Both the position numbers and the translations under genes were made by a program. The notes under the pieces are model-generated. The model made no database searches and had not been told where the DNA came from. It worked only from the letters and a program-made list of their open reading frames with translations. Below, one piece after another: positions 1-8,225 of a stretch of DNA of 34,652 bases. The DNA lies in NCBI GenBank assembly GCA_945901125.1, contig CAMDKD010000028.1:1-34652 (forward strand), in the 5' to 3' direction. The DNA comes from Bordetella parapertussis. Lineage in GTDB: Bacteria; Pseudomonadota; Gammaproteobacteria; Burkholderiales; Burkholderiaceae_C. The number at the start of each line of letters is the position of its first letter. The first letter of the stretch is position 1.

Positions 1-138
1 GTGAATCTGATATCTTTCAGCTTGGCTGAGGTGTTTGTATGTCATAAGCAACTTCGACTGGCAGGTCAAGAAGCCTTGAATGCTAAACATCCTCAGCCAC
101 CCAACCATCAGTTATTCAAAGTTGCACTTCGTGCTTGA
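1..138 (+). CDS. Possible 3' end of an unidentified gene (partial)
   Basis: Frame 1 is open from the first base to a TGA at 136-138, giving about 45 residues that end in LFKVALRA. It could be the tail of a gene that starts left of the window. I recognise no family, and 45 open codons can arise by chance. Positions 139-252 then become AT-rich and probably hold the argB promoter, although I cannot fix a convincing -35/-10 pair there. Confidence 0.25.
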   Translation: MNLISFSLAEVFVCHKQLRLAGQEALNAKHPQPPNHQLFKVALRA

Positions 139-252
139 ATCCGCCAAATAATAAATTCAAAAATAATTTGATACTGTTTGTTTTGAAAGAACAGGTCTTG
201 CAACACAAAGCAGACCTTGGGGCACAATGCGGTGAAAACCAAAACCACAGCC

Positions 253-1149
253 ATGAACCCTAACGAGACTCTTTCCCAGGCACACCGCGATCAGGCCCAG
301 ATACTGGCCCGGGCTTTGCCCTATATACGCAAGTTCCACGGCAAAACCATGGTCATCAAATACGGCGGCAACGCCATGACCGACCCCGTATTGCAAGCCG
401 ATTTTGCCGCTGATGTGGTGTTGTTAAAACTCGTCGGCATGAACCCCATCGTCGTACACGGCGGCGGCCCGCAAATTGAAAACGCTTTGCAGCGGCTCGG
501 TAAAAAAGGCGAATTCATTCAAGGCATGCGTGTGACTGATGCCGAAACCATGGAGGTGGTGGAATGGGTGCTGGCCGGTGAAGTGCAACAAGACATCGTC
601 GGGCTGATCAACCAGGCCGGTGGCAAGGCGGTGGGACTGACCGGGCGCGACGGCGGCATGATCCGCGCGAAAAAATTAAAAATGCTGGACACCCATGACC
701 CCGCGGTCGAACACGATGTGGGGCAGGTGGGCGACATCACATCCATAGACCCGAGTGTGGTCAAAGCTTTGCAGGACGACGCCTTCATCCCCGTCATCAG
801 TCCTATAGGCTTCGGTGAAAACAACGAAAGCTACAACATCAACGCCGACGTGGTGGCCGCCAAATTGGCCACTGTGCTGAAAGCCGAAAAATTGGTGTTG
901 CTGACCAACACCGCCGGGGTGCTGGACAAGGCCGGTCAGCTGCTGACCAACTTGAGCGCCAGGCAGATCGATGCCTTGTTCGCCGACGGCACCATCAGCG
1001 GCGGTATGCTGCCCAAGATCAGCGGTGCGCTGGACGCGGCCAAAAGCGGCGTCAATGCCGTGCATATCATTGACGGGCGTGTGCCGCATGTGTTGTTATT
1101 GGAAATTCTGACCGACCAGGCCTTCGGCACCATGATCCGTTCGCACTGA
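253..1149 (+). CDS. argB: Acetylglutamate kinase ArgB
   Basis: Phosphorylates N-acetyl-L-glutamate with ATP, the second step of arginine biosynthesis, in the cytoplasm. The 298-residue product has the amino-acid-kinase fold signatures: the N-terminal nucleotide loop VIKYGGNAM, the substrate loop VVHGGGPQI, the INADVVAAKLA segment and the C-terminal SGGMLPKI region. I chose the ATG at 253. An in-frame TTG at 217 would add 12 residues (GHNAVKTKTTA and so on) that are not family-like, and the 298-residue product fits the usual length. slmA follows after 20 bp, so the two are probably cotranscribed. Identification is by family signature and is very firm. Confidence 0.97.
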   Translation: MNPNETLSQAHRDQAQILARALPYIRKFHGKTMVIKYGGNAMTDPVLQADFAADVVLLKLVGMNPIVVHGGGPQIENALQRLGKKGEFIQGMRVTDAETMEVVEWVLAGEVQQDIVGLINQAGGKAVGLTGRDGGMIRAKKLKMLDTHDPAVEHDVGQVGDITSIDPSVVKALQDDAFIPVISPIGFGENNESYNINADVVAAKLATVLKAEKLVLLTNTAGVLDKAGQLLTNLSARQIDALFADGTISGGMLPKISGALDAAKSGVNAVHIIDGRVPHVLLLEILTDQAFGTMIRSH

Positions 1150-1169
1150 ATCCCAGGGGAGACTGTCCT

Positions 1170-1787
1170 ATGGCTGACGAGCAAAATCCGGCAACTGCCA
1201 CCGATGCGGTGACACGCAAACGCCCCAAGCCGGGAGAGCGGCGCATTCAAATTTTGCAGGCACTCGCGGCCATGTTGGAACAGCCCGGGGCCGAGCGGGT
1301 CACCACGGCGGCGCTGGCGGCGCGCTTAGGCGTCAGCGAAGCCGCGCTGTACCGGCATTTCGCCAGCAAGGCGCAAATGTTTGAAGGCTTGATCGATTTC
1401 ATCGAAACCAGCGTCTTTAGCCTGCTCAATCAAATCACCGAAGGCCCGCACAGCACGCAAGACAAGCTGCGCCGCATGCTGACTGTGTTGCTGCAATTTG
1501 CCGAGCGCAACCCGGGCATGGTACGCGTCATGGTGGGTGACGCGCTGGTATTCGAGAACGACCGCTTGCAGCAGCGCATGAATTTATTTTTCGACAAAGT
1601 GGAAGCCGGTTTGCGCCAGGTGCTGCGCGAGGCGACAGCTGATTCAAGCACGCCGACGGTAGACGCCCAGGTCAAGGCATCGCTGGCGCTGTCGTTTGTG
1701 CTTGGGCGTTTACAGCGCTTTGCGCGTTCCGGCTACAAGCGCTCACCCCTGGAACATCTGGACGCCAGTCTGGCCGTGATTCTTTAA
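1170..1787 (+). CDS. slmA: Nucleoid occlusion factor SlmA (TetR family)
   Basis: A 205-residue TetR-fold protein. The N-terminal helix-turn-helix lies at about residues 25-70, with the recognition segment AARLGVSEAALYRHF, followed by an all-helical ligand/dimer domain. In characterised relatives SlmA binds DNA sites over the nucleoid and blocks FtsZ ring assembly there. The lysine/arginine-rich stretch before the HTH (TRKRPKPGERR) and the FIETSVFSLLNQI segment are typical of SlmA rather than of drug-responsive TetR repressors. A GGGGAGA ribosome-binding site sits 7-13 bases before the ATG. It lies directly behind argB, and this pairing recurs in related Burkholderiales from general knowledge. 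A generic TetR regulator is the less likely alternative. Confidence 0.9.
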   Translation: MADEQNPATATDAVTRKRPKPGERRIQILQALAAMLEQPGAERVTTAALAARLGVSEAALYRHFASKAQMFEGLIDFIETSVFSLLNQITEGPHSTQDKLRRMLTVLLQFAERNPGMVRVMVGDALVFENDRLQQRMNLFFDKVEAGLRQVLREATADSSTPTVDAQVKASLALSFVLGRLQRFARSGYKRSPLEHLDASLAVIL

Positions 1788-1883
1788 GCGGCAGCGCTTG
1801 CTATACAGTCACAGCTTGCGCTTAACTGCGCAGCAGCGCTTTATGCGCCGCATTAATTCACGCAACATCAAGGACACCTACTC

Positions 1884-2642
1884 ATGAACCAATTGGATAT
1901 GCAAGGCCGGCACGCGGTGGTCACCGGCGGCGCCAGCGGCTTGGGATTAGCCATCGTGCAGCGACTGCTGCACTCGGGTGCGCGCGTCACCATCTGGGAC
2001 TACGACCAAAAAGGCATGGACAAAGCTGTCTCTGATTTGCGTCATCAATGGCCTCAAGCCGCTATCGAAGCCGTGCAGGTCAATCTGACACAGCACGCGC
2101 ATGTGGTCGATGCGGTGAAGAAAACCGTGGCTTTTGCAGATGTAGATGCATTGGTCAACAGCGCCGGCATCAGCGGCCCGAACATGAAGAGCTGGGATTA
2201 CCCGCTGGACGATTGGCACAAGGTGTTCGACATCAACGTCAACGGCTTGTACTACTGCTGCCGCGAATTGGTGCCGCACATGAAAGCGCGCAACAAAGGC
2301 CGCATCGTCAACATCGCCTCGGTGGCCGGCAAAGACGGCAACCCGAACGCAAGCGCTTACAGCGCCAGCAAAGCAGCGGTGATTGCCTTGACCAAGTCGA
2401 TCGGCAAGGAACTCGCCGACACCGCGATTTGCGTCAACTGTGTCACCCCGGCGGCAGTGAAAACGCCTATCTTCGATCAACTCACGCCCGAGCATATACA
2501 GTTCATGCTGAGCAAAATCCCCATGGGACGTTTTGGCACACCCGATGAAATCGCCGCCATGGTGGCCTGGTTGTGTACCGATGATTGTTCTTTTTCTACC
2601 GGCGCGACTTTCGATTTGTCCGGTGGCCGATCCACTTATTGA
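1884..2642 (+). CDS. Short-chain dehydrogenase/reductase, deoxysugar-acid type
   Basis: A classical 252-residue SDR. The NAD(P)-binding TGGASGLG is at residues 14-21, NSAG at 92-95, and the catalytic Ser146, Tyr159 and Lys163 lie in SVAGKDGNPNASAYSASK. The GKDGNPNASAYSASK stretch and the C-terminal FDLSGGRSTY resemble dehydrogenases that oxidise 2-keto-3-deoxy-L-rhamnonate or -fuconate. The next gene, 18 bp downstream, encodes the matching fumarylacetoacetate-hydrolase-fold enzyme. Together they would be the last two steps of a non-phosphorylating deoxysugar route (LRA5/LRA6 type). The substrate is an inference from sequence flavour and pairing. The upstream dehydrogenase, lactonase and dehydratase are not in the window. 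Confidence 0.85.
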   Translation: MNQLDMQGRHAVVTGGASGLGLAIVQRLLHSGARVTIWDYDQKGMDKAVSDLRHQWPQAAIEAVQVNLTQHAHVVDAVKKTVAFADVDALVNSAGISGPNMKSWDYPLDDWHKVFDINVNGLYYCCRELVPHMKARNKGRIVNIASVAGKDGNPNASAYSASKAAVIALTKSIGKELADTAICVNCVTPAAVKTPIFDQLTPEHIQFMLSKIPMGRFGTPDEIAAMVAWLCTDDCSFSTGATFDLSGGRSTY

Positions 2643-2660
2643 TTTTTTTCAGGAGCACAC

Positions 2661-3527
2661 ATGAAACTTGTACGTTACGGCGCGGTTGGCCGCGAGAAAC
2701 CCGGCTTGATCGATGCCGATGGCAAATTGCGTGATTTATCAGGCGTCATCAAAGACATCACACCCGAGCATTTGAGCGACAAAGAGCTGGCCAAACTGGC
2801 CCGTCTCAAAACATCCAACCTGCCGCTGGTGCGCGGCAAGCCGCGCATGGGTTGCCCGGTCAGCCATGTCGGCAAATTCATTGCCATCGGTTTGAACTTC
2901 GCTGATCACGCTGCCGAATCCAATCTGCCGGTACCTAAAGAACCCGTGGTGTTCATGAAAGCCACCAGTTGTATCCAAGGTCCGGACGACGACGTCATGT
3001 TGCCCAAAGGCTCGGTCAAGGGCGACTGGGAAGTTGAACTCGGCGTGGTCATAGGCACGCGTGCCAGCTATGTGTCGCAAGCGCGCGCGCTGGACTACGT
3101 GGCCGGTTATTGCACCATCAACGATGTGTCCGAGCGCGAGTTCCAACTCGAGCGCGGCATGACCTGGGACAAGGGCAAGGGTTGCGACACCTTCGGCCCT
3201 ATCGGTCCTTGGCTGGTGACGCGCGACGAGGTGCCAAAGCCTCAGCGCCTGAACATGTGGCTGGACGTCAACGGCGTGCGCATGCAAACCGGCAACACCA
3301 AAACCATGGTGTTCAATGTTGCCAAGCTGGTCAGCTACGTCAGCGAATTCATGACGCTGATGCCGGGTGACGTGATCACCACCGGCACGCCTCCGGGCGT
3401 CGGCATGGGCATGAAGAAAAACGGCAAGCCCGCCCCTGTGTTCCTCAAAGCTGGTGACACCATGTCATTGGGCATTGAAGGCTTGGGCGAGCAACACCAG
3501 AAAGTCATTGCTTACAAAAAGCATTGA
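2661..3527 (+). CDS. Fumarylacetoacetate hydrolase family enzyme (2,4-diketo-3-deoxysugar-acid hydrolase-like)
   Basis: A 288-residue protein with a short N-terminal domain and a C-terminal FAH catalytic domain. The divalent metal ligands are visible as Glu124 and Glu126 (GDWEVELGVVIG) and Asp155 (INDVSERE). The downstream MPGDVITTGTPPGVGMG loop is diagnostic of the family. It hydrolyses a C-C bond in a beta-diketo acid. The length and the AIGLNFADHAAE motif fit the 2,4-diketo-3-deoxy-L-rhamnonate/fuconate hydrolase group, in keeping with the SDR just upstream. A role in aromatic degradation (2-hydroxyhepta-2,4-diene-1,7-dioate isomerase type) cannot be excluded. The gene ends at a strong hairpin terminator. 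Confidence 0.88.
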   Translation: MKLVRYGAVGREKPGLIDADGKLRDLSGVIKDITPEHLSDKELAKLARLKTSNLPLVRGKPRMGCPVSHVGKFIAIGLNFADHAAESNLPVPKEPVVFMKATSCIQGPDDDVMLPKGSVKGDWEVELGVVIGTRASYVSQARALDYVAGYCTINDVSEREFQLERGMTWDKGKGCDTFGPIGPWLVTRDEVPKPQRLNMWLDVNGVRMQTGNTKTMVFNVAKLVSYVSEFMTLMPGDVITTGTPPGVGMGMKKNGKPAPVFLKAGDTMSLGIEGLGEQHQKVIAYKKH

Positions 3528-3541
3528 TCTCTTTGTGCATG

Positions 3542-3570
3542 AAAAAAGCGGCCTGCGGGCCGCTTTTTTT
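3542..3570. terminator. Bidirectional rho-independent terminator
   Basis: A perfect 12-bp stem, AAAAAAGCGGCC against GGCCGCTTTTTT, closes on a TGCG loop. An A-tract lies on one side and a T-tract on the other, so it can stop transcription from both directions. It lies between the convergent FAH-hydrolase gene and ttcA. Confidence 0.93.
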
Positions 3571-3585
3571 CGTCTCGTGATTTGT

Positions 3586-4464
3586 TTAAACCATGATGGT
3601 TTGTATGCCCGGCAAGCCCGGCATGTTGAATGTCTCCGGGTCAAACGCCATGTCGCCGTCTTCCTGCGGCAGGCCGGTGGCCTTCATGCCTTTGAAATCG
3701 AACAGCTTGGTGTCCAGCAAATGCGAAGGCACGGTGTGTTGCAAGGCGTTGAACATATTGTCTAAGCGCCCCGGGTATTTCTTTTCCCATTCGCGCAACA
3801 TGTCGCCGACCTGCTGGCGCTGCAAGCCGTCCTGGCTGCCGCACAGCGTGCAGGGAATGATGGGGAATTCACGGTGCGCGGCCCAGCGCACCAAGTCGCG
3901 CTCGGCGACCAAAGCCAGCGGGCGTATGACGATGTGCCGACCGGTGTCGCTCATCAACTTAGGCGGCATGCTTTTGAGCCGACCGCCGAAGAACATGTTT
4001 AAAAACAGGGTTTGCAAAATATCGTCGCGGTGGTGGCCGAGCGCGATTTTGGTCGCGCCAATTTCATCGGCCACACGGTACAAAATGCCACGGCGCAAAC
4101 GACTGCACAAGCTGCACATGGTTTTGCCCGGCGCGATCTTTTCCTTGACGATGGAATACGTGTCTTGGTTTTCGATGCGAAACGGCACGCCGATTTTTTC
4201 CAAATACTCGGGCAGCACATGCTCTGGAAAGCCTGGCTGCTTTTGGTCCAAGTTGACTGCGATGATCTCGAAATCAATCGGCGCGCGCATTTGCATCTTC
4301 AGCAAAATATCGAGCATGCTGTAGCTGTCCTTGCCGCCGGACACACACACCATGACCTTGTCGCCTTCTTCGATCATGTTGAATTGCACAATCGCTTCAC
4401 CAACCTGGCGGCACAGCCGTTTTTCCAGTTTCTGGGTTTCGCGTTCTATGGTTGTTGTCACCAT
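3586..4464 (-). CDS. ttcA: tRNA 2-thiocytidine(32) synthetase TtcA
   Basis: Installs 2-thiocytidine at position 32 of certain tRNAs, using ATP and an iron-sulfur cluster. The 292-residue product shows the PP-loop SGGKDS at residues 42-47 and both cysteine pairs that define TtcA: C117-x2-C120 (CSLCSRLRRG) and C205-x2-C208 (CTLCGSQ). The GHHRDD motif lies between them. Its start overlaps the end of folB by 7 bp, which suggests translational coupling in an SDR-folB-ttcA operon. Confidence 0.97.
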   Translation of the reverse strand: MVTTTIERETQKLEKRLCRQVGEAIVQFNMIEEGDKVMVCVSGGKDSYSMLDILLKMQMRAPIDFEIIAVNLDQKQPGFPEHVLPEYLEKIGVPFRIENQDTYSIVKEKIAPGKTMCSLCSRLRRGILYRVADEIGATKIALGHHRDDILQTLFLNMFFGGRLKSMPPKLMSDTGRHIVIRPLALVAERDLVRWAAHREFPIIPCTLCGSQDGLQRQQVGDMLREWEKKYPGRLDNMFNALQHTVPSHLLDTKLFDFKGMKATGLPQEDGDMAFDPETFNMPGLPGIQTIMV

Positions 4465-4832
4465 TGGCCTGCCTCCATGCGGATTGCCACTTCACAATCA
4501 TCAAAAATTTCTAACTTCGCTATTTTCACCCGCACGCCGATCACGCCGGGTAATTGCATCAACCTGTGCGACAGTTTGCCGATCAAGGTCTCGAGCAAAT
4601 TCACATGCTCGGCGGTACATTCGTTGATGATGATTTGCCTGAACTTGCGATAGTCCAGCACGTTGCTGATGTCGTCATCACTCGGCAACAAGTCTTGCGG
4701 TCCGAGGTTGAGTTCGGCATCGACTTGTATGGGTTGCGGGGCGTCAATCTCGTGCGCCAAAATGCCCAGATTGGCTTTGAAGCGTAAACCTGAAAGCGAC
4801 AGCGTGCGGTGTCCGTGTTGCGGTGTGTTCAT
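4458..4832 (-). CDS. folB: Dihydroneopterin aldolase FolB
   Basis: A 124-residue single-domain protein of the tunnelling fold that converts 7,8-dihydroneopterin to 6-hydroxymethyl-7,8-dihydropterin in folate synthesis. Visible family traits are the N-terminal LSLSGLRFKANLGILAHE and the central ISNVLDYRKF, followed by EHVNLLETLIGKL with the conserved Glu. It sits 1 bp after the stop of a pteridine-reductase-like SDR and overlaps ttcA. Two pterin genes in tandem support the assignment. Confidence 0.93.
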   Translation of the reverse strand: MNTPQHGHRTLSLSGLRFKANLGILAHEIDAPQPIQVDAELNLGPQDLLPSDDDISNVLDYRKFRQIIINECTAEHVNLLETLIGKLSHRLMQLPGVIGVRVKIAKLEIFDDCEVAIRMEAGQW

Positions 4833-4833
4833 G

Positions 4834-5610
4834 TCACATCAGCGAAAAATCGCGCTCAAAAGGCATCAGGTGCTGACCACCGTCAACCAAAATAGTGGTG
4901 CCGGTGATGGATGAATTATTCAAAGCAAACAGCACGGTGGCCACCACATCGTCAACACTCGAAGACCGGCCCAGCGGTGAGAGTTTATGCAAGTCTTCAA
5001 ACTTTTCGTCGCTCAGCATGTGGCTGGTCAAGGTGAGTCCTGGTGCCACACCGACCACCCGCAACTGCGGTGCCAGTGCCTTGGCCAACACGGTGTTGGC
5101 GGTTTCAAGCGCAGCTTTGCTCAGCGTGTAGCTGAAAAAATCCGGGTTCAGGTTCCACAGCTTCTGATCCAACATATTCACCACCACGCCTTTGCCTTTG
5201 CGTTCGCCAACGTGTGCATGCAGTTGCTGCGCCAATACGATGGCGGCAGCAGTGTTGGTCAGCATATGGCGTTGCATTGAGGCATAGCCAAAAGTCAAAG
5301 CGTTGTCATGCTCAAACAAGCCGGCGCTGTTGACCACCGCATCCACATGGCCCATGCGCTCAATCACCGTGGGCAGCAAAGCGCGGGTTTGTGTTTCGTC
5401 GGACAAGTCGGCCGCAAAGCATTGCGCGCCAGGACACAGTTGCGCACATGCATGGGTCGTGTCTTGGGCTTCGGCAGCGGACTCGCGGTAATGCACCGCC
5501 ACCCGCCATCCCGCAGCCGCCAAGCCCAGCGCCATGGCGCGGCCCAGGCGTTTGCCCGCGCCGGTGACCAGCACCGTCGGGACAGTTTGAGAGCTTGCAG
5601 CAGAGGACAT
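4834..5610 (-). CDS. SDR oxidoreductase, pteridine/dihydromonapterin reductase-like (FolM type)
   Basis: A 258-residue SDR. The cofactor loop is TGAGKRLGRAM near the N terminus, NSAG follows, and the catalytic Tyr and Lys lie in FFSYTLSKAALE. The TGAGKRLG loop with an Arg, the NMLDQKLWNLNPDFFSYTLSK segment and the VDGGQHL end resemble PTR1/FolM pteridine reductases, which use NADPH to reduce dihydropterins. Adjacency to folB supports this. I chose the ATG at 5610; the frame is open 28 codons further upstream, but that stretch runs into the divergent gene and is not SDR-like. Only 17 bp separate this start from the divergent methyltransferase start. Confidence 0.85.
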   Translation of the reverse strand: MSSAASSQTVPTVLVTGAGKRLGRAMALGLAAAGWRVAVHYRESAAEAQDTTHACAQLCPGAQCFAADLSDETQTRALLPTVIERMGHVDAVVNSAGLFEHDNALTFGYASMQRHMLTNTAAAIVLAQQLHAHVGERKGKGVVVNMLDQKLWNLNPDFFSYTLSKAALETANTVLAKALAPQLRVVGVAPGLTLTSHMLSDEKFEDLHKLSPLGRSSSVDDVVATVLFALNNSSITGTTILVDGGQHLMPFERDFSLM

Positions 5611-5627
5611 GTCGGAGAATGCCAAGA

Positions 5628-6728
5628 ATGAATGAACAGCCAGTGAGTTTAGCGACTGAGTTGCACCGCTTATTGCAGGCCCGCTTGCAAGCACAAGCGG
5701 GCTGGTTGCCGTTCGACCGTTTCATGGCCTTGGCTTTGTATGCGCCGGGCGTGGGTTATTACAGCGCCCGCAGTCGTCCGATTGGACGTATGCCTTCAGG
5801 CGGCAGCGATTTCGTCACCGCACCGCTTGTGTCGCCATTTTTTGGCATGGCATTGGCGCGCAGCCTGCAACAGGCATTGCAACACACGGGCACCAGCAAT
5901 GTGTTGGAGTTTGGCGCGGGCGACGGTAGTCTGGCGCTGCAACTCTTGCAAGCGTTGGGTGACAGCGTTGAGCGCTACGACATCGTTGAGGTGTCTGCGC
6001 ATTTGCGCGAGCAACAAGCTGAAAAACTCAAAGCCCATGCGCACAAAGTGCAATGGCTGGACGCTTTGCCCGAGCAAATCCACGCGGCGGTCATTGGCAA
6101 CGAGGTGTTAGACGCCATGCCGGTCAAACTGCTGCACAGAGTGGATCAGGTTTGGCATGAACGCGGCGTGGCTTGGGATGAATCACAAAACAGCTATGTC
6201 TGGCAAGACAGACCCACAGACCTCAGGCCGCCGTGTGAGATTGAAGGCTCTCATGATTACCTGTGTGAAATCCACCTTCAAGCTGAAGCATTCATGCGCA
6301 CCTTGGGCGAGCGTTTGCACAAGGGCGCGGCGTTTTTCATTGACTATGGATTTCCCCAGCACGAGCACTACCATGTGCAAAGACACATGGGCACGCTCAT
6401 GTGCCACAAAGACCACCGCAGCGACGCCGACCCTTTGAACGACATTGGCCGCAAAGACATCACCGCGCACGTGAATTTCACCGCCATGGCGCTGGCGGCG
6501 CAAGAAGCGGGCTTGAGTTGTCTGGGATACACCAGTCAGGGGCATTTTCTGATCAACAGCGGTTTGCTGACATTGCTAGAGAATGCGTCCATGTTCGAGC
6601 GTCAGCAAGCCCAGTTGTTGATACAAGACCATGAAATGGGCGAACTCTTTAAAGTGCTGGCGGTCGGGGCAGGCGAGCCCTGGGAGCCCGAGGGTTTTGT
6701 GCAAGGCGACAGATCGCACCGTTTATAG
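5628..6728 (+). CDS. SAM-dependent methyltransferase, MidA/NDUFAF7 family (DUF185)
   Basis: A 366-residue class I methyltransferase of the DUF185 group. The N-terminal FMALALYAPGVGYYSA and GSDFVTAPLVSPFFG stretches are diagnostic. The SAM-binding motif I is VLEFGAGDGSLALQLL, and further family motifs are VIGNEVLDAMPV and FFIDYGFPQHEHY. The mitochondrial homologue NDUFAF7 dimethylates an arginine of a complex I subunit; the bacterial target is not established. The ATG at 5628 was chosen because GGAGA lies 9 bases upstream. It diverges from the SDR gene and is followed after 8 bp by a DUF2905 gene, so the two are probably cotranscribed. Confidence 0.92.
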   Translation: MNEQPVSLATELHRLLQARLQAQAGWLPFDRFMALALYAPGVGYYSARSRPIGRMPSGGSDFVTAPLVSPFFGMALARSLQQALQHTGTSNVLEFGAGDGSLALQLLQALGDSVERYDIVEVSAHLREQQAEKLKAHAHKVQWLDALPEQIHAAVIGNEVLDAMPVKLLHRVDQVWHERGVAWDESQNSYVWQDRPTDLRPPCEIEGSHDYLCEIHLQAEAFMRTLGERLHKGAAFFIDYGFPQHEHYHVQRHMGTLMCHKDHRSDADPLNDIGRKDITAHVNFTAMALAAQEAGLSCLGYTSQGHFLINSGLLTLLENASMFERQQAQLLIQDHEMGELFKVLAVGAGEPWEPEGFVQGDRSHRL

Positions 6729-6736
6729 GTTGACAC

Positions 6737-6931
6737 ATGATTCGTTGGGTGCTGGTGGTTTTTCTGGTGTTACTGCTGATTCAAGGCGTGACACCCTGGC
6801 TGGGCAAGCTGGGCTTCGGGCGTTTGCCGGGCGATTTGCGCTTTAAGATTTTTGGCAAAGAATTTTTTCTTCCGCTCACCACCACACTCATTTTGAGCAT
6901 GGTGTGCGCTTTGATATCCCGGATGTTCTGA
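6737..6931 (+). CDS. DUF2905 small membrane protein
   Basis: A 64-residue protein with two hydrophobic segments (about residues 3-20 and 46-62). They flank a conserved polar middle, GFGRLPGDLRFKIFGKEFFLP, which is the hallmark of DUF2905. It is likely an inner-membrane protein of unknown function. It lies 8 bp behind the MidA-like gene. Confidence 0.88.
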   Translation: MIRWVLVVFLVLLLIQGVTPWLGKLGFGRLPGDLRFKIFGKEFFLPLTTTLILSMVCALISRMF

Positions 6932-6977
6932 GAGCGTTAATATGCTTGCCAACCCTGATCCACGGTATTGCTGATAT

Positions 6978-8225
6978 ATGTCTTTATTTTTACAGTTTCG
7001 TTTTAAAAAATTGGTGACCGTCGTCTTGCTGGCCGTGGCAGTGGCTGCCGGGGTCTGGCGTTTTGCCGATGTGCAATCGCTGTGGCAGCGTTACGCTCCT
7101 GGTGGCAATGCAGCCACCGACAAAGCGGCCGGCAACCCCGGCGACAAAGCCAAATACACAGGCGGCCGACCCGGCAACAAAGACATGGGCGAGGGCGGCG
7201 GCAAACCCACACCAGTGAGTGCCGCCCAGGTCAAGCGCATGGACATGAATATCAGCGTTCAGGCCTTGGGCACCATGACCGCCATGAACACGGCGGTGGT
7301 GCGTTCGCAAGTCGATGGCGTATTGAAGTCGCTGCGTTTTACCGAAGGCCAGCAAGTGCAATCCGGCCAGTTATTGGCCGAGATTGATCCGCGGGCTTTC
7401 GACGCGCAACTCAACCAAGCGCTGGGTCAATTGGCGCGGGACAACGCGCAACTGTTGAACGCACAACTGGATTTGCAGCGTTACCAGGACTTGTTGAAAA
7501 AAGACGCCATCGCGCGCCAGCAAGTGGAAACACAAGCCGCGCTGGTGTCGCAGTTGCAGGGCACGGTGCAAGCCGATCAAGCACAGGTGGACACCGCCCG
7601 CTTGCAGTTGTCTTATACCCGCGTCACTGCGCCCATCAGCGGACGTTTGGGCTTGAAGCAAGCCGAGTTAGGCAGTCTGGTGCGCGCAGGCGAGGCCAAC
7701 GGTTTGGTCACTATCACCCAGACACAGCCTATGGCGGTGGTGTTCGCGGTGCCAGAAATGCATGTGCCGTTGATCATGCGCAAACTCAAAACCGGCCAAG
7801 CCTTGACGGTGCAAGCGTGGGACAGGGAACGCAAACAAAAACTGGCGAACGGGCGGGTCAGCACCACCGACAACGCCATCGATGTGGCCACCGGCACCTT
7901 AAAACTCAAAGCGTCGCTGGACAACCGCGACGGCCAGTTGTTCCCCAATCAGTTCGCCCAAATTGAACTGCAACTCGATACCTTGAAAAACACGCTGGCC
8001 GTGCCGACCGCTTCGGTGCAGCGCGGTGCCCAAGGCAATTTCGTGCTGGTGGTGCAAGACGACGGCACGGTCAAATCGGTGGCGGTGCAATTGCTGTCGG
8101 TGCAAGACGATTGGCAGGCCGTCAAAACCGATGAATTGAAAGAAGGCGACAGCGTGGTCACCGACGGCGCTGACCGTTTGCGCTCAGGCAGCAAGGTCGA
8201 GGTGGTGAAAGCCGCCAAGCCATGA
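6978..8225 (+). CDS. mdtA: RND efflux periplasmic adaptor MdtA
   Basis: The 415-residue membrane fusion protein of an MdtABC-type tripartite pump. It has an N-terminal membrane anchor at about residues 10-28 and a Gly/Lys-rich linker. The first lipoyl half is VRSQVDGVLKSLRFTEGQQVQSGQLLAEIDP in pattern, an alpha-hairpin rich in Gln and Ala follows at about residues 130-200, and the second lipoyl half is TRVTAPISGRLGLKQAELGSLV in pattern. Beta-barrel and membrane-proximal domains complete it. Its stop overlaps the mdtB start (ATGA). I see no good ribosome-binding site before the ATG at 6978 and only 46 bp to the DUF2905 gene, so the promoter is uncertain. Confidence 0.94.
   Translation: MSLFLQFRFKKLVTVVLLAVAVAAGVWRFADVQSLWQRYAPGGNAATDKAAGNPGDKAKYTGGRPGNKDMGEGGGKPTPVSAAQVKRMDMNISVQALGTMTAMNTAVVRSQVDGVLKSLRFTEGQQVQSGQLLAEIDPRAFDAQLNQALGQLARDNAQLLNAQLDLQRYQDLLKKDAIARQQVETQAALVSQLQGTVQADQAQVDTARLQLSYTRVTAPISGRLGLKQAELGSLVRAGEANGLVTITQTQPMAVVFAVPEMHVPLIMRKLKTGQALTVQAWDRERKQKLANGRVSTTDNAIDVATGTLKLKASLDNRDGQLFPNQFAQIELQLDTLKNTLAVPTASVQRGAQGNFVLVVQDDGTVKSVAVQLLSVQDDWQAVKTDELKEGDSVVTDGADRLRSGSKVEVVKAAKP

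Noticed and set aside
217..252. Upstream TTG start for argB
   Set aside because: It adds 12 non-conserved residues. The ATG at 253 gives the usual length.
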